NCBI GenBank assembly: GCA_963696075.1 | Contig: CAVOJD010000021.1 | Coordinates: 1 to 44,390 of the forward strand | Direction: 5' to 3' | DNA: 44,390 bases | Source of the DNA: CAJQQK01 sp963696075 | GTDB lineage: Bacteria > Pseudomonadota > Alphaproteobacteria > Rhizobiales > Hyphomicrobiaceae | Part shown: positions 24,929 to 33,260 of the stretch, piece after piece | How positions within the stretch are numbered: position 1 is the first letter of the stretch | How the letters are laid out: each line of letters starts with the position of its first letter | The notes under the pieces: generated by a model | What the model was told of the DNA's origin: nothing | The model's input: the letters and a program-made list of their open reading frames with translations, nothing else | Database searches by the model: none | Translations under genes and position numbers: made by a program

Positions 24929-25765
24929 TCACGGCGGGCTCGTTGCCGGTGAGCGTTGCATCAATGCCGACGGGGTTTGGTAGCCGATGGCACTGTGTGG
25001 GCGAACGTCATTGTAGTCTCTACGCCAACGCTCGCATTTTCGTCGCGCATCGGCAATGCCGAGGAACCAGTGTGCCGAGAGACACTCCGCTCGGAACTTG
25101 CCGTTCAGGCTCTCGATGAAAGCGTTGTCCGTCGGTTTGCCTGGTCGTGAGAAGTCCAACTCGACGTCGCGGGCACAGGCCCACAGATCGAGATCTTTCG
25201 AGACAAACTCCGGACCCTGGTCGACACGGATCGACCGCGGGAAGCCGACCTCCTTGCAAACCTCCTCCAGCACGGCCACGACGTCGGCGCCGGTGAACCG
25301 CTCCCGCACCTCGATCGCCGGCACGTAACGCGTGAACGTGTCGATGATGGTCAGAATGCGAATGCGGCGGCCGTCATAGAGCTGGTCGTGAACAAAATCC
25401 ATCGCCCAGACGTCATTGGAATGCGCCGGTTCACTGCGCCCCTCGCGAAGCTTGGCTTTGACCTTCCGCTTCGGTGATTTGTTCCGCAGCTGAAAACCCA
25501 TAGACCGGTAGAGCCGGCACACACGCTTGTGGTTCACGTCCCACCCCTCGCGTTGCAGCAGTACGTGAATGCGCCGGTAACCGTAGCGAACACGCGTCTC
25601 GGCAATCTCCTTGATGCGGGTCATCAATCTGGCCTGCGACGGCCGGTGAGACTTGTAGTGATAGCTCGACCTTCGAAAGCACAGCACCGAACACGCCCGG
25701 CGAATGCTGACCTTCCAAATGGCCCGCAAGTCATCAACCAGCTCCCGCTTCACCGCAGGCCTCAC
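24929..25765 (-). CDS. IS3-family transposase OrfB (DDE integrase core)
   Basis: The 278-residue product has the N-terminal HTH_21 segment (IKEIAETRVRYGYRRIHVLLQREGW) and an rve integrase core. The DDE residues lie in VWAMDFVHD, RVDQGPEF and the ESLNGKFRAECL block. The C-terminus has the usual RRDYNDVRPHSAIGYQTP motif. The start overlaps the end of orfA, and family members normally make an OrfAB fusion through a -1 frameshift in this overlap. It appears intact. Confidence 0.93.
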   Translation of the reverse strand: MRPAVKRELVDDLRAIWKVSIRRACSVLCFRRSSYHYKSHRPSQARLMTRIKEIAETRVRYGYRRIHVLLQREGWDVNHKRVCRLYRSMGFQLRNKSPKRKVKAKLREGRSEPAHSNDVWAMDFVHDQLYDGRRIRILTIIDTFTRYVPAIEVRERFTGADVVAVLEEVCKEVGFPRSIRVDQGPEFVSKDLDLWACARDVELDFSRPGKPTDNAFIESLNGKFRAECLSAHWFLGIADARRKCERWRRDYNDVRPHSAIGYQTPSALMQRSPATSPP

Positions 25766-26028
25766 AGCTTGTCCTTGATGACGTCCTGGAGCATCTCTTT
25801 GTCGAGTGACAGGTCCGCAACGATGCGCTTGAGGCGCGCATTCTCCTCCTCAAGCTGCTTGAGGCGCTTCATCTCGGAAGGCATCAGACCGCCGTACTTC
25901 TTCTTCCAAGTGTAGAACGTCGCCGTCGAAATGCCGGCCTTCCGGCAGACCTCTTCAACCGACGTGCCCTCCTCCGCTTGACGCAACACAAACGCAATCT
26001 GCGCATCTGTGAACTTCGAACGCCTCAT
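25762..26028 (-). CDS. IS3-family transposase OrfA (helix-turn-helix)
   Basis: The product has 88 residues counted from ATG 26028 (MRRSKFTDAQIAFVLRQAEE). AGGAGA lies six bases upstream of this ATG; an in-frame ATG at 26043 would add five residues. The HTH_Tnp_1 domain (GTSVEEVCRKAGISTATFYTWKKKYGG) is followed by a leucine-zipper-like helix (KRLKQLEEENARLKRIVADL). It supplies the DNA-binding part of the OrfAB transposase and is intact. Confidence 0.92.
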   Translation of the reverse strand: MRRSKFTDAQIAFVLRQAEEGTSVEEVCRKAGISTATFYTWKKKYGGLMPSEMKRLKQLEEENARLKRIVADLSLDKEMLQDVIKDKL

Positions 26029-26108
26029 CGCATCTCTCCTCATGAGCCCAAGGGATCATAAGCAGAAAATTCCAGCGATCAGCGGTCCAGTTTTAAGGGA
26101 GCAGGTCA

Positions 26109-26432
26109 ATTGCACCTCGGCCTCTCACTCTGACTGGATGTAAGTTGGAGCCCGAATTGGCCGGCATGGTTCAAGGGTTGACGCTCTGACCTCTGGGTCT
26201 TGCCCCACACGCCCAGAACTACTGCGATGACTTATCGACGGAGCGACCTCTTAAGGGTCGAATAGTAACGGATTGACAACTAGTTTTTTCTTTTTCGAAA
26301 CGTTTAAAGCCCTCAAATTATTGAAACATCAAATTCGAACAAATTGTTCAATCAGATGTGGATGTGCCGAACCTAAAGTCCGATCCTCAAAAGAGTCGAC
26401 TAAGCCGCTAGCGGTATGCACGAGGTAATTTT
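26109..26432. other. AT-rich upstream region of the RTX gene
   Basis: No gene is seen between the IS3 element and the RTX protein. From about 26270 the sequence turns distinctly AT-rich compared with the rest of the window. It holds a TTGACA-like hexamer at 26273-26278 without a convincing -10 partner, and two short dyads listed separately. It probably contains the promoter of the RTX gene. Confidence 0.4.
26321..26349. promoter_or_regulatory. pair of short dyads upstream of the RTX gene
   Basis: TTGA-AACA-TCAA (26321-26332) and GAACAA-A-TTGTTC (26337-26349) are two perfect inverted repeats lying next to each other in an AT-rich tract, about 85-110 bases before the RTX start codon. Regulator binding is plausible but not shown. 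The first has the half-sites of an FNR-type box, but its spacing is two bases too short. Confidence 0.35.
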
Positions 26433-29400
26433 ATGGCGATCGTTCGCGAGGGGACGTCTGACAAGGATGTCTTCGAGGCTGACCAGGCTGCCGAAACATT
26501 TGATGGCCGCGAGGAATTCGACACGGTCCGCTACGATCGCGCAGATGCCGGCGTTACGCTGGATCTCTCCGATCCCGCCAACAATACCGGTTATGCGGCG
26601 GGGGACACGTTCGCCGGTATCGAGCGATACTATCTGACCGATTTCGATGATCGATTTGTCGGCTCCGAGGAGCGCGACTATGCCTACGGGGGCGCTGGCG
26701 ACGATATCCTGATCGGGGCTGGCGGAGACGATGTCCTCGTCGGCCATGGTGGCGCGAACCAGTATTTCGGCGGGCTTGGCAACGACCGCTTCTTCGGAGG
26801 TGGTGATGGCGAGACGATGTGGGGCGGCGATGGCGCGGACGTCTTCCACGCCGGTCTTGGCGACGACGTCCTCAATGGCGATGCCGGTGACGACGTATTT
26901 ATCCACGTCGTTGGCGAGGGCCATGATCGTATCAACGGTGGACTGGGCTCGGACGTCCTCGAGCTCCAACTGCTGTCCTCTGATCTGACCAATGCGGTCC
27001 TTCAAGACCTGGCTTCACTCCGCGATTGGCTGGACGACAACCAGGCGTCCGCCAGTGCGGGATCAACGCCGCGCAGCGACCATGAAAGCGGGCCGACCGT
27101 ATCCCTTACAGCCCTCGGGCTCGACTTATCCGCAGTCGAAGCCGTTCGGATTGTTGTTGATGATGAGACGATTTCCTGGGCGGAGCTGCCGGGCATAGAG
27201 CTGTTCACGGAAACCGGCGCGATCGTTCGCGAGGGGACGTCTGACAAGGATGTCTTCGAGGCTGACCAGGCCGCCGAAGCATTTGATGGCCGGGAGGAAT
27301 TCGACACCGTCCGCTACGGCCAGGCGGACGCCGCTCTTACGCTGGATCTTTCCGATCTCAACAACAATACCGGTTATGCGGCGGGCGACACATTCGCCGG
27401 TATCGAGCGATACTATCTGACCGATTTCGATGATCGATTTGTCGGCTCCGAGGAGCGCGACTATGCCTACGGGGGCGCTGGCGACGATATCCTGATCGGG
27501 GCTGGCGGAGACGATGTCCTCGTCGGCCATGGTGGCGCAAACCAGTATTTCGGCGGCCTTGGCAACGACCGCTTCTTCGGAGGTGGTGATGGCGAGACGA
27601 TGTGGGGCGGCGATGGCGCGGACGTCTTCCACGCCGGTCTTGGCGACGACGTCCTCAATGGCGATGCCGGTGACGACGTATTTATCCACGTCGTTGGTGA
27701 GGGCCATGATCGGATCAACGGTGGACTGGGCTCGGACGTCCTCGAGCTCCAACTGCAGTCCTCTGATCTGACCAGCACTACCCTTGAGGACCTCGTGTCA
27801 CTTCGTGACTGGTTGGACGACAACCAGACGGCCGCCAGTGCCGGATCAATGCTGCTCAGCGACCAAGAGAATGGGCCGGTTCTCTCGCTCGACGCTGTTG
27901 GTATCGATCTATCGACGATCGAATACGTTCGTATCTTGCTCGATGGAGAGGAAATTTCTCAGGGCCGCGAAGACTTCATGATCACTGGGGACGGAGCGGA
28001 CACGATCGTTCTGACCGGCGCTCGCGAGGTCGTCTACACGGGTGCCGGCAACGACCGGATCGAGACATCGGGCACCGCGGCAGTGGGCGACACGATCATT
28101 GGTGGTGAGGGCAGAGACAGCCTGGTCAACACCGGGGGCACGTTCTTCCTCACGGGCCTTAATGACGGCGTCAACGTGTCGGGCATCGAATTCCTCGACG
28201 GCAATGGCGCCGTGCTCAAGGGCACCAACTCCACCAACCCCGACAACACGTTCAACCTCGCCGATGTGAACGTCAAGAACGGGTCGATCACGCGCATCGA
28301 GATGCAGGGCGGCGATGATACCGTCACCGGCGCCGGGCGGGACCACCTGATCTATGACCTTGGCAGCGGCAACGATGTCTTCCAGGGAACAGGCAATGCC
28401 AAGGACACGGTCGTTGGCGGTAGCGGTGACGACATCATCAACACCGCTGGCGGGGCGGACCTGGTCATACTGGGGGACGGTGACGCGGACACCATCGACA
28501 CTGGCGCCGGCAACGACCGGATCGAGACATCGGGCACTGCGGCCCTTGGCGACACGATCATCGGCGGCGAGGGCAGAGACAGCCTGGTCAACACCGGGGG
28601 CACGTTCTTCCTCACGGGCCTCAATGACGGCGTCAACGTAACGGGCATCGAATTCCTCGACGGCAATGGCGCGGTGCTCAAGGGCACCAACTCCACCAAC
28701 CCCGACAACACGTTCAACCTCGCCGATGTGAACGTCAAGAACGGGTCGATCACGCGCATCGAGATGCAGGGTGGCGATGATACCGTCACCGGCGCCGGGC
28801 GGGACCACCTGATCTATGACCTTGGCAGCGGCAACGATGTCTTCCAGGGAACAGGCAATGCCAAGGACACGGTCGTTGGCGGTGGCGGCAACGACATCAT
28901 CAACACCGCTGGCGGGGCGGACCTGGTCATACTGGGGGACGGTGACGCGGACACCATCGACACTGGCGCCGGCAACGACCGGATCGAGACATCGGGCACT
29001 GCGGCCCTTGGCGACACGATCATCGGCGGCGAGGGCAGAGACAGCCTGGTCAACACCGGGGGCACGTTCTTCCTCACGGGCCTCAATGACGGCGTCAACG
29101 TAACGGGCATCGAATTCCTCGACGGCAATGGCGCGGTGCTCAAGGGCACCAACTCCACCAACCCCGACAACACGTTCAACCTCGCCGATGTGGACGTGAA
29201 GAACGGGTCGATCACGCGCATCGAGATGCAGGGTGGCGACGATACCGTCACCGGCGCCGGGCGGGACCACCTGATCTATGACCTTGGCAGCGGCAACGAT
29301 GTCTTCCAGGGGACAGGCAATGCCAAGGACACGGTCGTTGGCGGCAGCGGTGACGACATCATCAACACCGCCGGCGGGGCGGACATTATCGAAGGCGGTG

Positions 29401-29714
29401 CCGGTTCAGACATGTTGAACGGCGGCGACGGCAATGACACTTTCAAATACTCGAAGCTGTCGGATGTATTGGGTGACGAGATCCTCGATTTCGACGACCG
29501 GGGCAACGACGTCCTAGATTTCTCGGCACTGGGGCTGGTTGATTTCGTCGGCACTGCAGAGTTCGGCGGTGAGGCTGGGCAGGTTCGCGTTTATCAAGAT
29601 GACACCCACGCCGTCATTGAATTCGATGTCAATGGGAATCAAAGCGCCAATTTCACACTTACGCTTGCCGATACGCTGGCCGATACGTTGACCGACAGCG
29701 ACTTCATATTCTGA
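26433..29714 (+). CDS. RTX-type calcium-binding repeat exoprotein, probable type I secretion substrate
   Basis: The 1093-residue acidic protein has no N-terminal signal. It is rich in hemolysin-type nonapeptides (GGAGDDILIGAGGDDVLVG, GGDGADVF, GGAGSDMLNGGDGNDTF), which bind Ca2+ and fold as a parallel beta roll outside the cell. Two N-terminal units of 261 residues (starting AIVREGTSDKDVFEA) are almost identical. Three units of 154 residues (starting GAGNDRIETSG) follow. The C-terminus, FKYSKLSDVLGDEILDF and then FTLTLADTLADTLTDSDFIF, has the DUF-like repeat-end and hydrophobic tail seen in T1SS substrates. GAGG lies seven bases before the ATG. No ABC exporter or membrane fusion protein is encoded in the window. 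No enzymatic or adhesin domain is recognised, so the role (adhesion, matrix or S-layer-like) is open. Confidence 0.88.
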   Translation: MAIVREGTSDKDVFEADQAAETFDGREEFDTVRYDRADAGVTLDLSDPANNTGYAAGDTFAGIERYYLTDFDDRFVGSEERDYAYGGAGDDILIGAGGDDVLVGHGGANQYFGGLGNDRFFGGGDGETMWGGDGADVFHAGLGDDVLNGDAGDDVFIHVVGEGHDRINGGLGSDVLELQLLSSDLTNAVLQDLASLRDWLDDNQASASAGSTPRSDHESGPTVSLTALGLDLSAVEAVRIVVDDETISWAELPGIELFTETGAIVREGTSDKDVFEADQAAEAFDGREEFDTVRYGQADAALTLDLSDLNNNTGYAAGDTFAGIERYYLTDFDDRFVGSEERDYAYGGAGDDILIGAGGDDVLVGHGGANQYFGGLGNDRFFGGGDGETMWGGDGADVFHAGLGDDVLNGDAGDDVFIHVVGEGHDRINGGLGSDVLELQLQSSDLTSTTLEDLVSLRDWLDDNQTAASAGSMLLSDQENGPVLSLDAVGIDLSTIEYVRILLDGEEISQGREDFMITGDGADTIVLTGAREVVYTGAGNDRIETSGTAAVGDTIIGGEGRDSLVNTGGTFFLTGLNDGVNVSGIEFLDGNGAVLKGTNSTNPDNTFNLADVNVKNGSITRIEMQGGDDTVTGAGRDHLIYDLGSGNDVFQGTGNAKDTVVGGSGDDIINTAGGADLVILGDGDADTIDTGAGNDRIETSGTAALGDTIIGGEGRDSLVNTGGTFFLTGLNDGVNVTGIEFLDGNGAVLKGTNSTNPDNTFNLADVNVKNGSITRIEMQGGDDTVTGAGRDHLIYDLGSGNDVFQGTGNAKDTVVGGGGNDIINTAGGADLVILGDGDADTIDTGAGNDRIETSGTAALGDTIIGGEGRDSLVNTGGTFFLTGLNDGVNVTGIEFLDGNGAVLKGTNSTNPDNTFNLADVDVKNGSITRIEMQGGDDTVTGAGRDHLIYDLGSGNDVFQGTGNAKDTVVGGSGDDIINTAGGADIIEGGAGSDMLNGGDGNDTFKYSKLSDVLGDEILDFDDRGNDVLDFSALGLVDFVGTAEFGGEAGQVRVYQDDTHAVIEFDVNGNQSANFTLTLADTLADTLTDSDFIF
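26436..27960. repeat. two tandem copies of a 783-bp coding repeat in the RTX gene
   Basis: Copy 1 runs from 26436 to 27218 and copy 2 from 27219 to about 27960. Both start with GCGATCGTTCGCGAGGGGAC. The first 550 bases or so of each copy are close to identical at DNA level, including third codon positions. The last third of each has diverged. Confidence 0.85.
28042..29388. repeat. three tandem copies of a 462-bp coding repeat in the RTX gene
   Basis: Units begin at about 28042, 28504 and 28966, with an exact period of 462 bases (154 codons), and the third is about 40 bases short. Copies differ at only a few positions, mostly synonymous, which points to recent expansion or ongoing gene conversion. 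Confidence 0.88.
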
Positions 29715-30483
29715 CTGAGTAGCCGGATAGAGGCTTGATCTGCGGAGGCGTGGCGCGCCGGTTTGTTGGGAGGATCACTGCGAACGGTGAGGACAGGTTC
29801 TCGTGGAATGGCGCAAACCGATAATCTAGGTTGCGCGCGACTGCAGCAAACTATCTCCTTGCGCGTCATGCCTGCGTGTCCAGCTCAATGGCGGCATTCA
29901 AGAGGCACTGAAGTTATCCACGCTTGCTGATCGTTGTTTGATATCGCAGTCCGCAACGGAGTGACGCAAGGGCAACTCTCACAGTCTGACGACGTCTCCG
30001 TCCGCATTGGGTCATGAGTCCCCGTCAGGCTGTGATGCCAGCTTGGATTGGTCCAACCCTGAAAGTGGTCGTCAATCCAAAAAGCCATGTGCGGCGCAAC
30101 ATTTCGATCTCCAATACCGATGCGCTTACCCGCTTCAGAAAGCACACCGCAGCTGACCATCTGCACCGTTCATATTCCGATCCTGGCCCTTTTGACCATA
30201 AGGCGCTCACTGATGGTTGTGTCCCCTATTGGAGGTATTCCTGCCGTCAGGAACCATTCCACTCGAGTGCAGCGAGATCCGAGCTCGCTGCCTTTCCTGC
30301 GTGCCCCGCTGCGTCAGGACGAGGTGAGCGCCTACTGGGCCAGGCGAAGGGACATGCGGTTCGGCGTAAACCGGATTATCGGGCCAAGAAAACGTCATGT
30401 GGCGAAGCAATCCTCGACGTTCCTCATGCGCCTTGCCCTCTGGCTACCTGACGCACCATCAGTCGCGACGATCACGTCGTGGC
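29715..30483. other. intergenic stretch after the RTX gene, no intact gene recognised
   Basis: About 770 bases with several short overlapping frames on both strands, none of which shows a domain or a good ribosome site. It may hold degraded upstream parts of the SRAP-like remnant that follows, but I could not identify them. Confidence 0.35.
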
Positions 30484-30666
30484 ATGAGCAAAAAATCCGC
30501 TCCGCGAAACGCGACACGCATGCCGGTCATGCTCGTCGGCGAGGACGCACAGTCCGCATGGCTCGACGGCAGCCCGGACGTGGCACGTGACATGCTGCAG
30601 CTCTACCCGTCGGACGAAATGTCCATCGTCCAGCGTGGAACGGACCGGTCGGATCTCCTCGCCTAG
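30484..30666 (+). pseudogene. possible C-terminal remnant of an SRAP (YedK/HMCES-like) gene
   Basis: The frame encodes RMPVMLVGEDAQSAWLDGS followed by DVARDMLQLYPSDEMSIVQRG. This resembles the end of SRAP-domain proteins, where an H-x-RMPVIL block, a W-L motif and a final P-x-P segment occur in this order. SRAP proteins bind abasic sites in single-stranded DNA. The N-terminal Cys2 and most of the domain are not recognisable upstream, and the conserved His before RMPV is replaced (ATRMPV). I therefore call it a degraded fragment. Identification is by eye from a short stretch. Confidence 0.4.
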
Positions 30667-30667
30667 G

Positions 30668-32571
30668 TCATCGAATTCCCCGCTGTACAAGACGGTTCAG
30701 GCGCGCCGTGAAGGCGGCAGGGTCGGCCGGGATCTCGCCGTCGAGGATCTGCGCCTGCTCGAACAGGAGATGGCTCAAGTCAGCGACGTCCTCGGTCTTG
30801 CCGGCGGCGCTCGCATCGGCGATGACGCGCACCAATGCGTGCTTCATGTTGAGTTCCAGGACCGGCGGTGGGGCAGGCATCTGTCCACGGTGTGCCAGGA
30901 TCCTTTGGAGGTGGCGGTCGGGGCCTGCCTGCGCGGAGACAAGGCAAGACGGGCTGTCGGTCAGGCGCTTCGAGGCGCGCACGTCACCGACAAGCGTGTC
31001 GAGCGCCGCCTTCACCGTCGCCACAATGATCGTCTCGTCCACCTCACCGGCCCCGCCCTCGTCGTCGGCTTCTTTCTGGTCCCCATCCTTATCCAAGAGG
31101 GGCACCAGGTCGAAGTTCACGTCGTCCTGGGTGAGCGACTTCAGACGGCTTGCCCTCGAAGTCGAGGGGCAGCGTTGTCCAGAACGCATCGACGTGATCG
31201 GTCAGAAGCAGCACCTCGATGCCGCGCGCGCGCGCAGCTTCCAGCACCGGGTTCGAACGCAGACGATCGAGCGTGTCGCCGAGGAGGTAGTAGATCTCCG
31301 TCTGGTTCGGTCTGAGGTCCGCCACATATTGCTTCGAGCGGGCGCGGGCCGTCGCCAGGGTGGAGATGAACCGGGACAGGGCGAGCAACCGCTCGCGGCG
31401 CTCGGCGTCCTCGTAGATGCCTTCCTTGATGACCGCGCCGAACGCCTCCCAGACCTTGGTGAACGTCTCTTCGTCCTTCTCGGCGAGGCGCTCCAGTTCC
31501 GTGAGGATGCGACCGGTGACCGCGTTGCGGATCGCGGCGACGTGCGGGTTGTTCTGCAGCATCTCGCGGGAGATGTTGAGCGGCAGGTCCTCGCTGTCGA
31601 TGACGCCGCGCACGAAGCGCAGGTAGGCCGGCATGAGGTCGGCCTCGTCGGTGATGAAGACGCGACGGACGTAGAGCTTCACGTGGGCCTTGCGCGCCTG
31701 GTCGAACAGATCGAAGGGCTGCTCGGACGGTACGAACAGAAGCACGGCGTAGGCCTGACGTCCCTCGGCCTTGTAGTGAAGGGTCAGCGCAGGCTCGTCG
31801 AAGGCGTGCGCGATAGTGCGGTAGGCCTCGGCGTAGTCGTCTTCGCTCAGGTCACTCTTGGGCCGCTGCCAGATCGCGCTGGCGGCGTTGATCTGGCGCG
31901 CGTCTCCCTTGTCGTCAACCAGTTCGATCGGGAACTGGATGTGGTCGGAATAGAGCCGCACGATGCGCTCGATCGCGTGCGGCTCAAGGTACTCCTTCGC
32001 CTCGTCCTTCAGGTAGCAGCACGATCTGCGTGCCGCGCGGGATCTTTTCGGCCTGCTCCTCGTCGGCGGGCAGCAGGTCGAAGCCGGCCTCGCCGGATGA
32101 ACGCCAGATCCAGACCTCGTCCGCGCCGGCGCGGCGGCTGATGACGTCGATCCGATCGGCGACCATGAACGCGGAATAGAAGCCGACGCCGAACTGGCCG
32201 ATCAGAGCGGCCCCGTCGTCGGCCTCCGTGAAGCGATCGACGAAGGCCTTGGTGCCGGAGCGGGCGATGGTGCCGAGGTTGTCGACCAGCTCGTCGCGGG
32301 CCATGCCGATGCCGGTGTCGGCGATGGTCAGCGTCCCGGCCGCCGCGTCAGGCACGATGCGGATGGCGAGGGGAGCGCCGTCGCTCATCAGGTCGGGGGT
32401 CGAGATCGCCTCGTAGCGCAGCTTGTCGCAGGCGTCCGAGGCGTTGGAGATCAGTTCGCGCAGGAAGATGTCGGTCTCGGAGTAGACCGAATGCACCATC
32501 AGGTTCAGCAGTTGGGCGACCTCGGCCTGGAACGGCTGATGGGTTGAACCGGCGTTGGTTTGCTCGCTCAT
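30668..32571 (-). pseudogene. htpG: htpG (Hsp90 chaperone), interrupted by two single-base insertions
   Basis: Three consecutive minus-strand frames together give a full HtpG of about 630 residues. Part 1 (32571 to about 32015) holds the ATPase domain: ELISNASDA (E39, N43), DTGIGM (D85) and GQFGVGFYSAFMVADR. Part 2 (about 32015-31145) is the middle domain, with RIVRLYSDHIQFPIEL, VYVRRVFI-type sequence and LPLNISREMLQ. Part 3 (about 31145-30668) is the dimerisation domain, with RLTDSPSCLV and LELNMKHALV. The first break lies near 32013-32018, where LPEGRG... replaces the expected L-x-LKDEAKEYLEPH. The second lies near 31142-31146, where EGKPSEV replaces EGKPLKSLTQ. Each is repaired by removing one base. 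The start ATG 32571 has GGGAG upstream. It is either a true pseudogene or carries consensus errors. Confidence 0.9.
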
Positions 32572-32687
32572 GGCGCACTCCCTCACAGAGCGGCAGTTCA
32601 GCGCTGAAATCGCAGCACATTGGCACTAATTTGGCACTTCAATGCAACGCGAGCAGCTGCTGATCCCATCTAACTTATTGAAATCAT

Positions 32688-32732
32688 TGGCGACCCCGAC
32701 TGGATTCGAACCTGTGACCCTCAGATTAGGAA
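32688..32732 (-). other. 3' fragment of tRNA-Arg(CCT), probable integration site remnant
   Basis: Read on the minus strand, the 45 bases hold an anticodon loop TTCCTAA with the 3' anticodon stem TCTGA. A variable loop, a T arm around GGTTCGAATCC, an acceptor strand CGGGGTC and an encoded CCA follow. The 5' half of the tRNA is absent and is replaced by AT-rich sequence. Such partial tRNAs mark the far junction of elements that integrate into tRNA 3' ends. By that logic the inserted DNA lies towards higher coordinates and the old chromosome towards htpG. Confidence 0.65.
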
Positions 32733-33227
32733 TAGAATACAACACGTTTAAAATCATAGATTATTCTGACTCTCGAGCCGATTTCTCGGCGTAGAGGCTC
32801 AAAGACATGGCCGCAGAGTCAGAATGATCGACCAACTTTCAGAAGAGCCCCACCGGGCGTTGTTTGCGCATGTCTCTGGAGAAGAGAAATGCGGATGATG
32901 ATTCCTGCAAGGCATCGTAAGGGTCAATACAATCAATATGTTGTGTGGCAGCCCGTTGCACCATCTGCAGTAAGATGCCCTACGAATCGGGACTGAAACC
33001 CGCAAAATTCCGGCAGCTATGCCGCCCCCGCTAGGCCCCTCGCTACTATCGGTCGGGCAGTTGCGGGCATTAACCGGACCACATTGGCCCAATACAAGCT
33101 CTACCGCTTGTGTGAAGCGTTTCAGATGCCGGCCCGATGACGAGGGTAGCGGCGCGCGCCATGGGGCGGCGTCGGAAAGGCTCCAGGGAAGATGCTATGG
33201 GGCAGGCAGCGCGGCGATTGTAGTCAT
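32733..33227. other. non-coding stretch between tRNA fragment and IS110 transposase
   Basis: No gene is supported here. The first 40 bases are AT-rich, unlike the surroundings. A nested inverted repeat is at 32763-32825 (listed separately). The part nearest the transposase, from about 33000, presumably includes the left end and untranslated leader of the IS110 element, where family members encode a guide (bridge) RNA. I could not fix the element boundary. Confidence 0.35.
32763..32825. repeat. nested inverted repeat, 11-bp outer arms
   Basis: ATTCTGACTCT (32763-32773) pairs perfectly with AGAGTCAGAAT (32815-32825). Inside lie GAGCC/GGCTC (32775-32779 and 32796-32800) and CCGA-TTTC-TCGG. A single strand could fold into a branched hairpin. 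It could be an attachment-site arm region, the end of a small element or a structured RNA. Confidence 0.55.
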
Positions 33228-33259
33228 GGACGCTGCAAACATTCGCAGCAGGAGCGTCC
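33228..33259 (+). promoter_or_regulatory. hairpin covering the ribosome site of the IS110 transposase
   Basis: GGACGC (33228-33233) pairs with GCGTCC (33254-33259), and TGC (33234-33236) pairs with GCA (33245-33247). The AGGAG ribosome site (33250-33254) lies within the 3' arm and bulge, directly before the ATG at 33261. This could hold down transposase translation. Confidence 0.45.
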
Positions 33260-33260
33260 C

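Larger units (their letters stand above)
24874..26108 (-). mobile_element. IS3-family insertion sequence (IS407-type), about 1.24 kb
   Basis: The element carries overlapping orfA and orfB on the minus strand. The right end read inwards on the minus strand is TGACCTGCTCCCTTAAAACT then GGACCGC. The left end on the plus strand is TGAACTTGCCCCCTGT then CCTGGACCAC. These are imperfect inverted repeats starting with TGA, as in IS407-type elements. The expected 4-bp target duplication is not seen (AACG on the left, ATTG on the right), so the copy may be old, or an end may have recombined. Boundaries are accurate to a few bases only. Confidence 0.8.

Noticed and set aside
27909..29270. Minus-strand open frame of 453 codons with regular repeats
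   Set aside because: It is the mirror of the three 462-bp RTX repeats; its repetition follows from the sense gene.
28042..29388. Regularly spaced repeats as a possible CRISPR array
   Set aside because: The repeat period is 462 bases, in frame, and codes for RTX motifs; there are no short repeats with unique spacers.
30708..32141. Plus-strand open frame of 477 codons across the broken htpG
   Set aside because: It is antisense to clear HtpG sequence in all three sense frames and is a GC-rich shadow.
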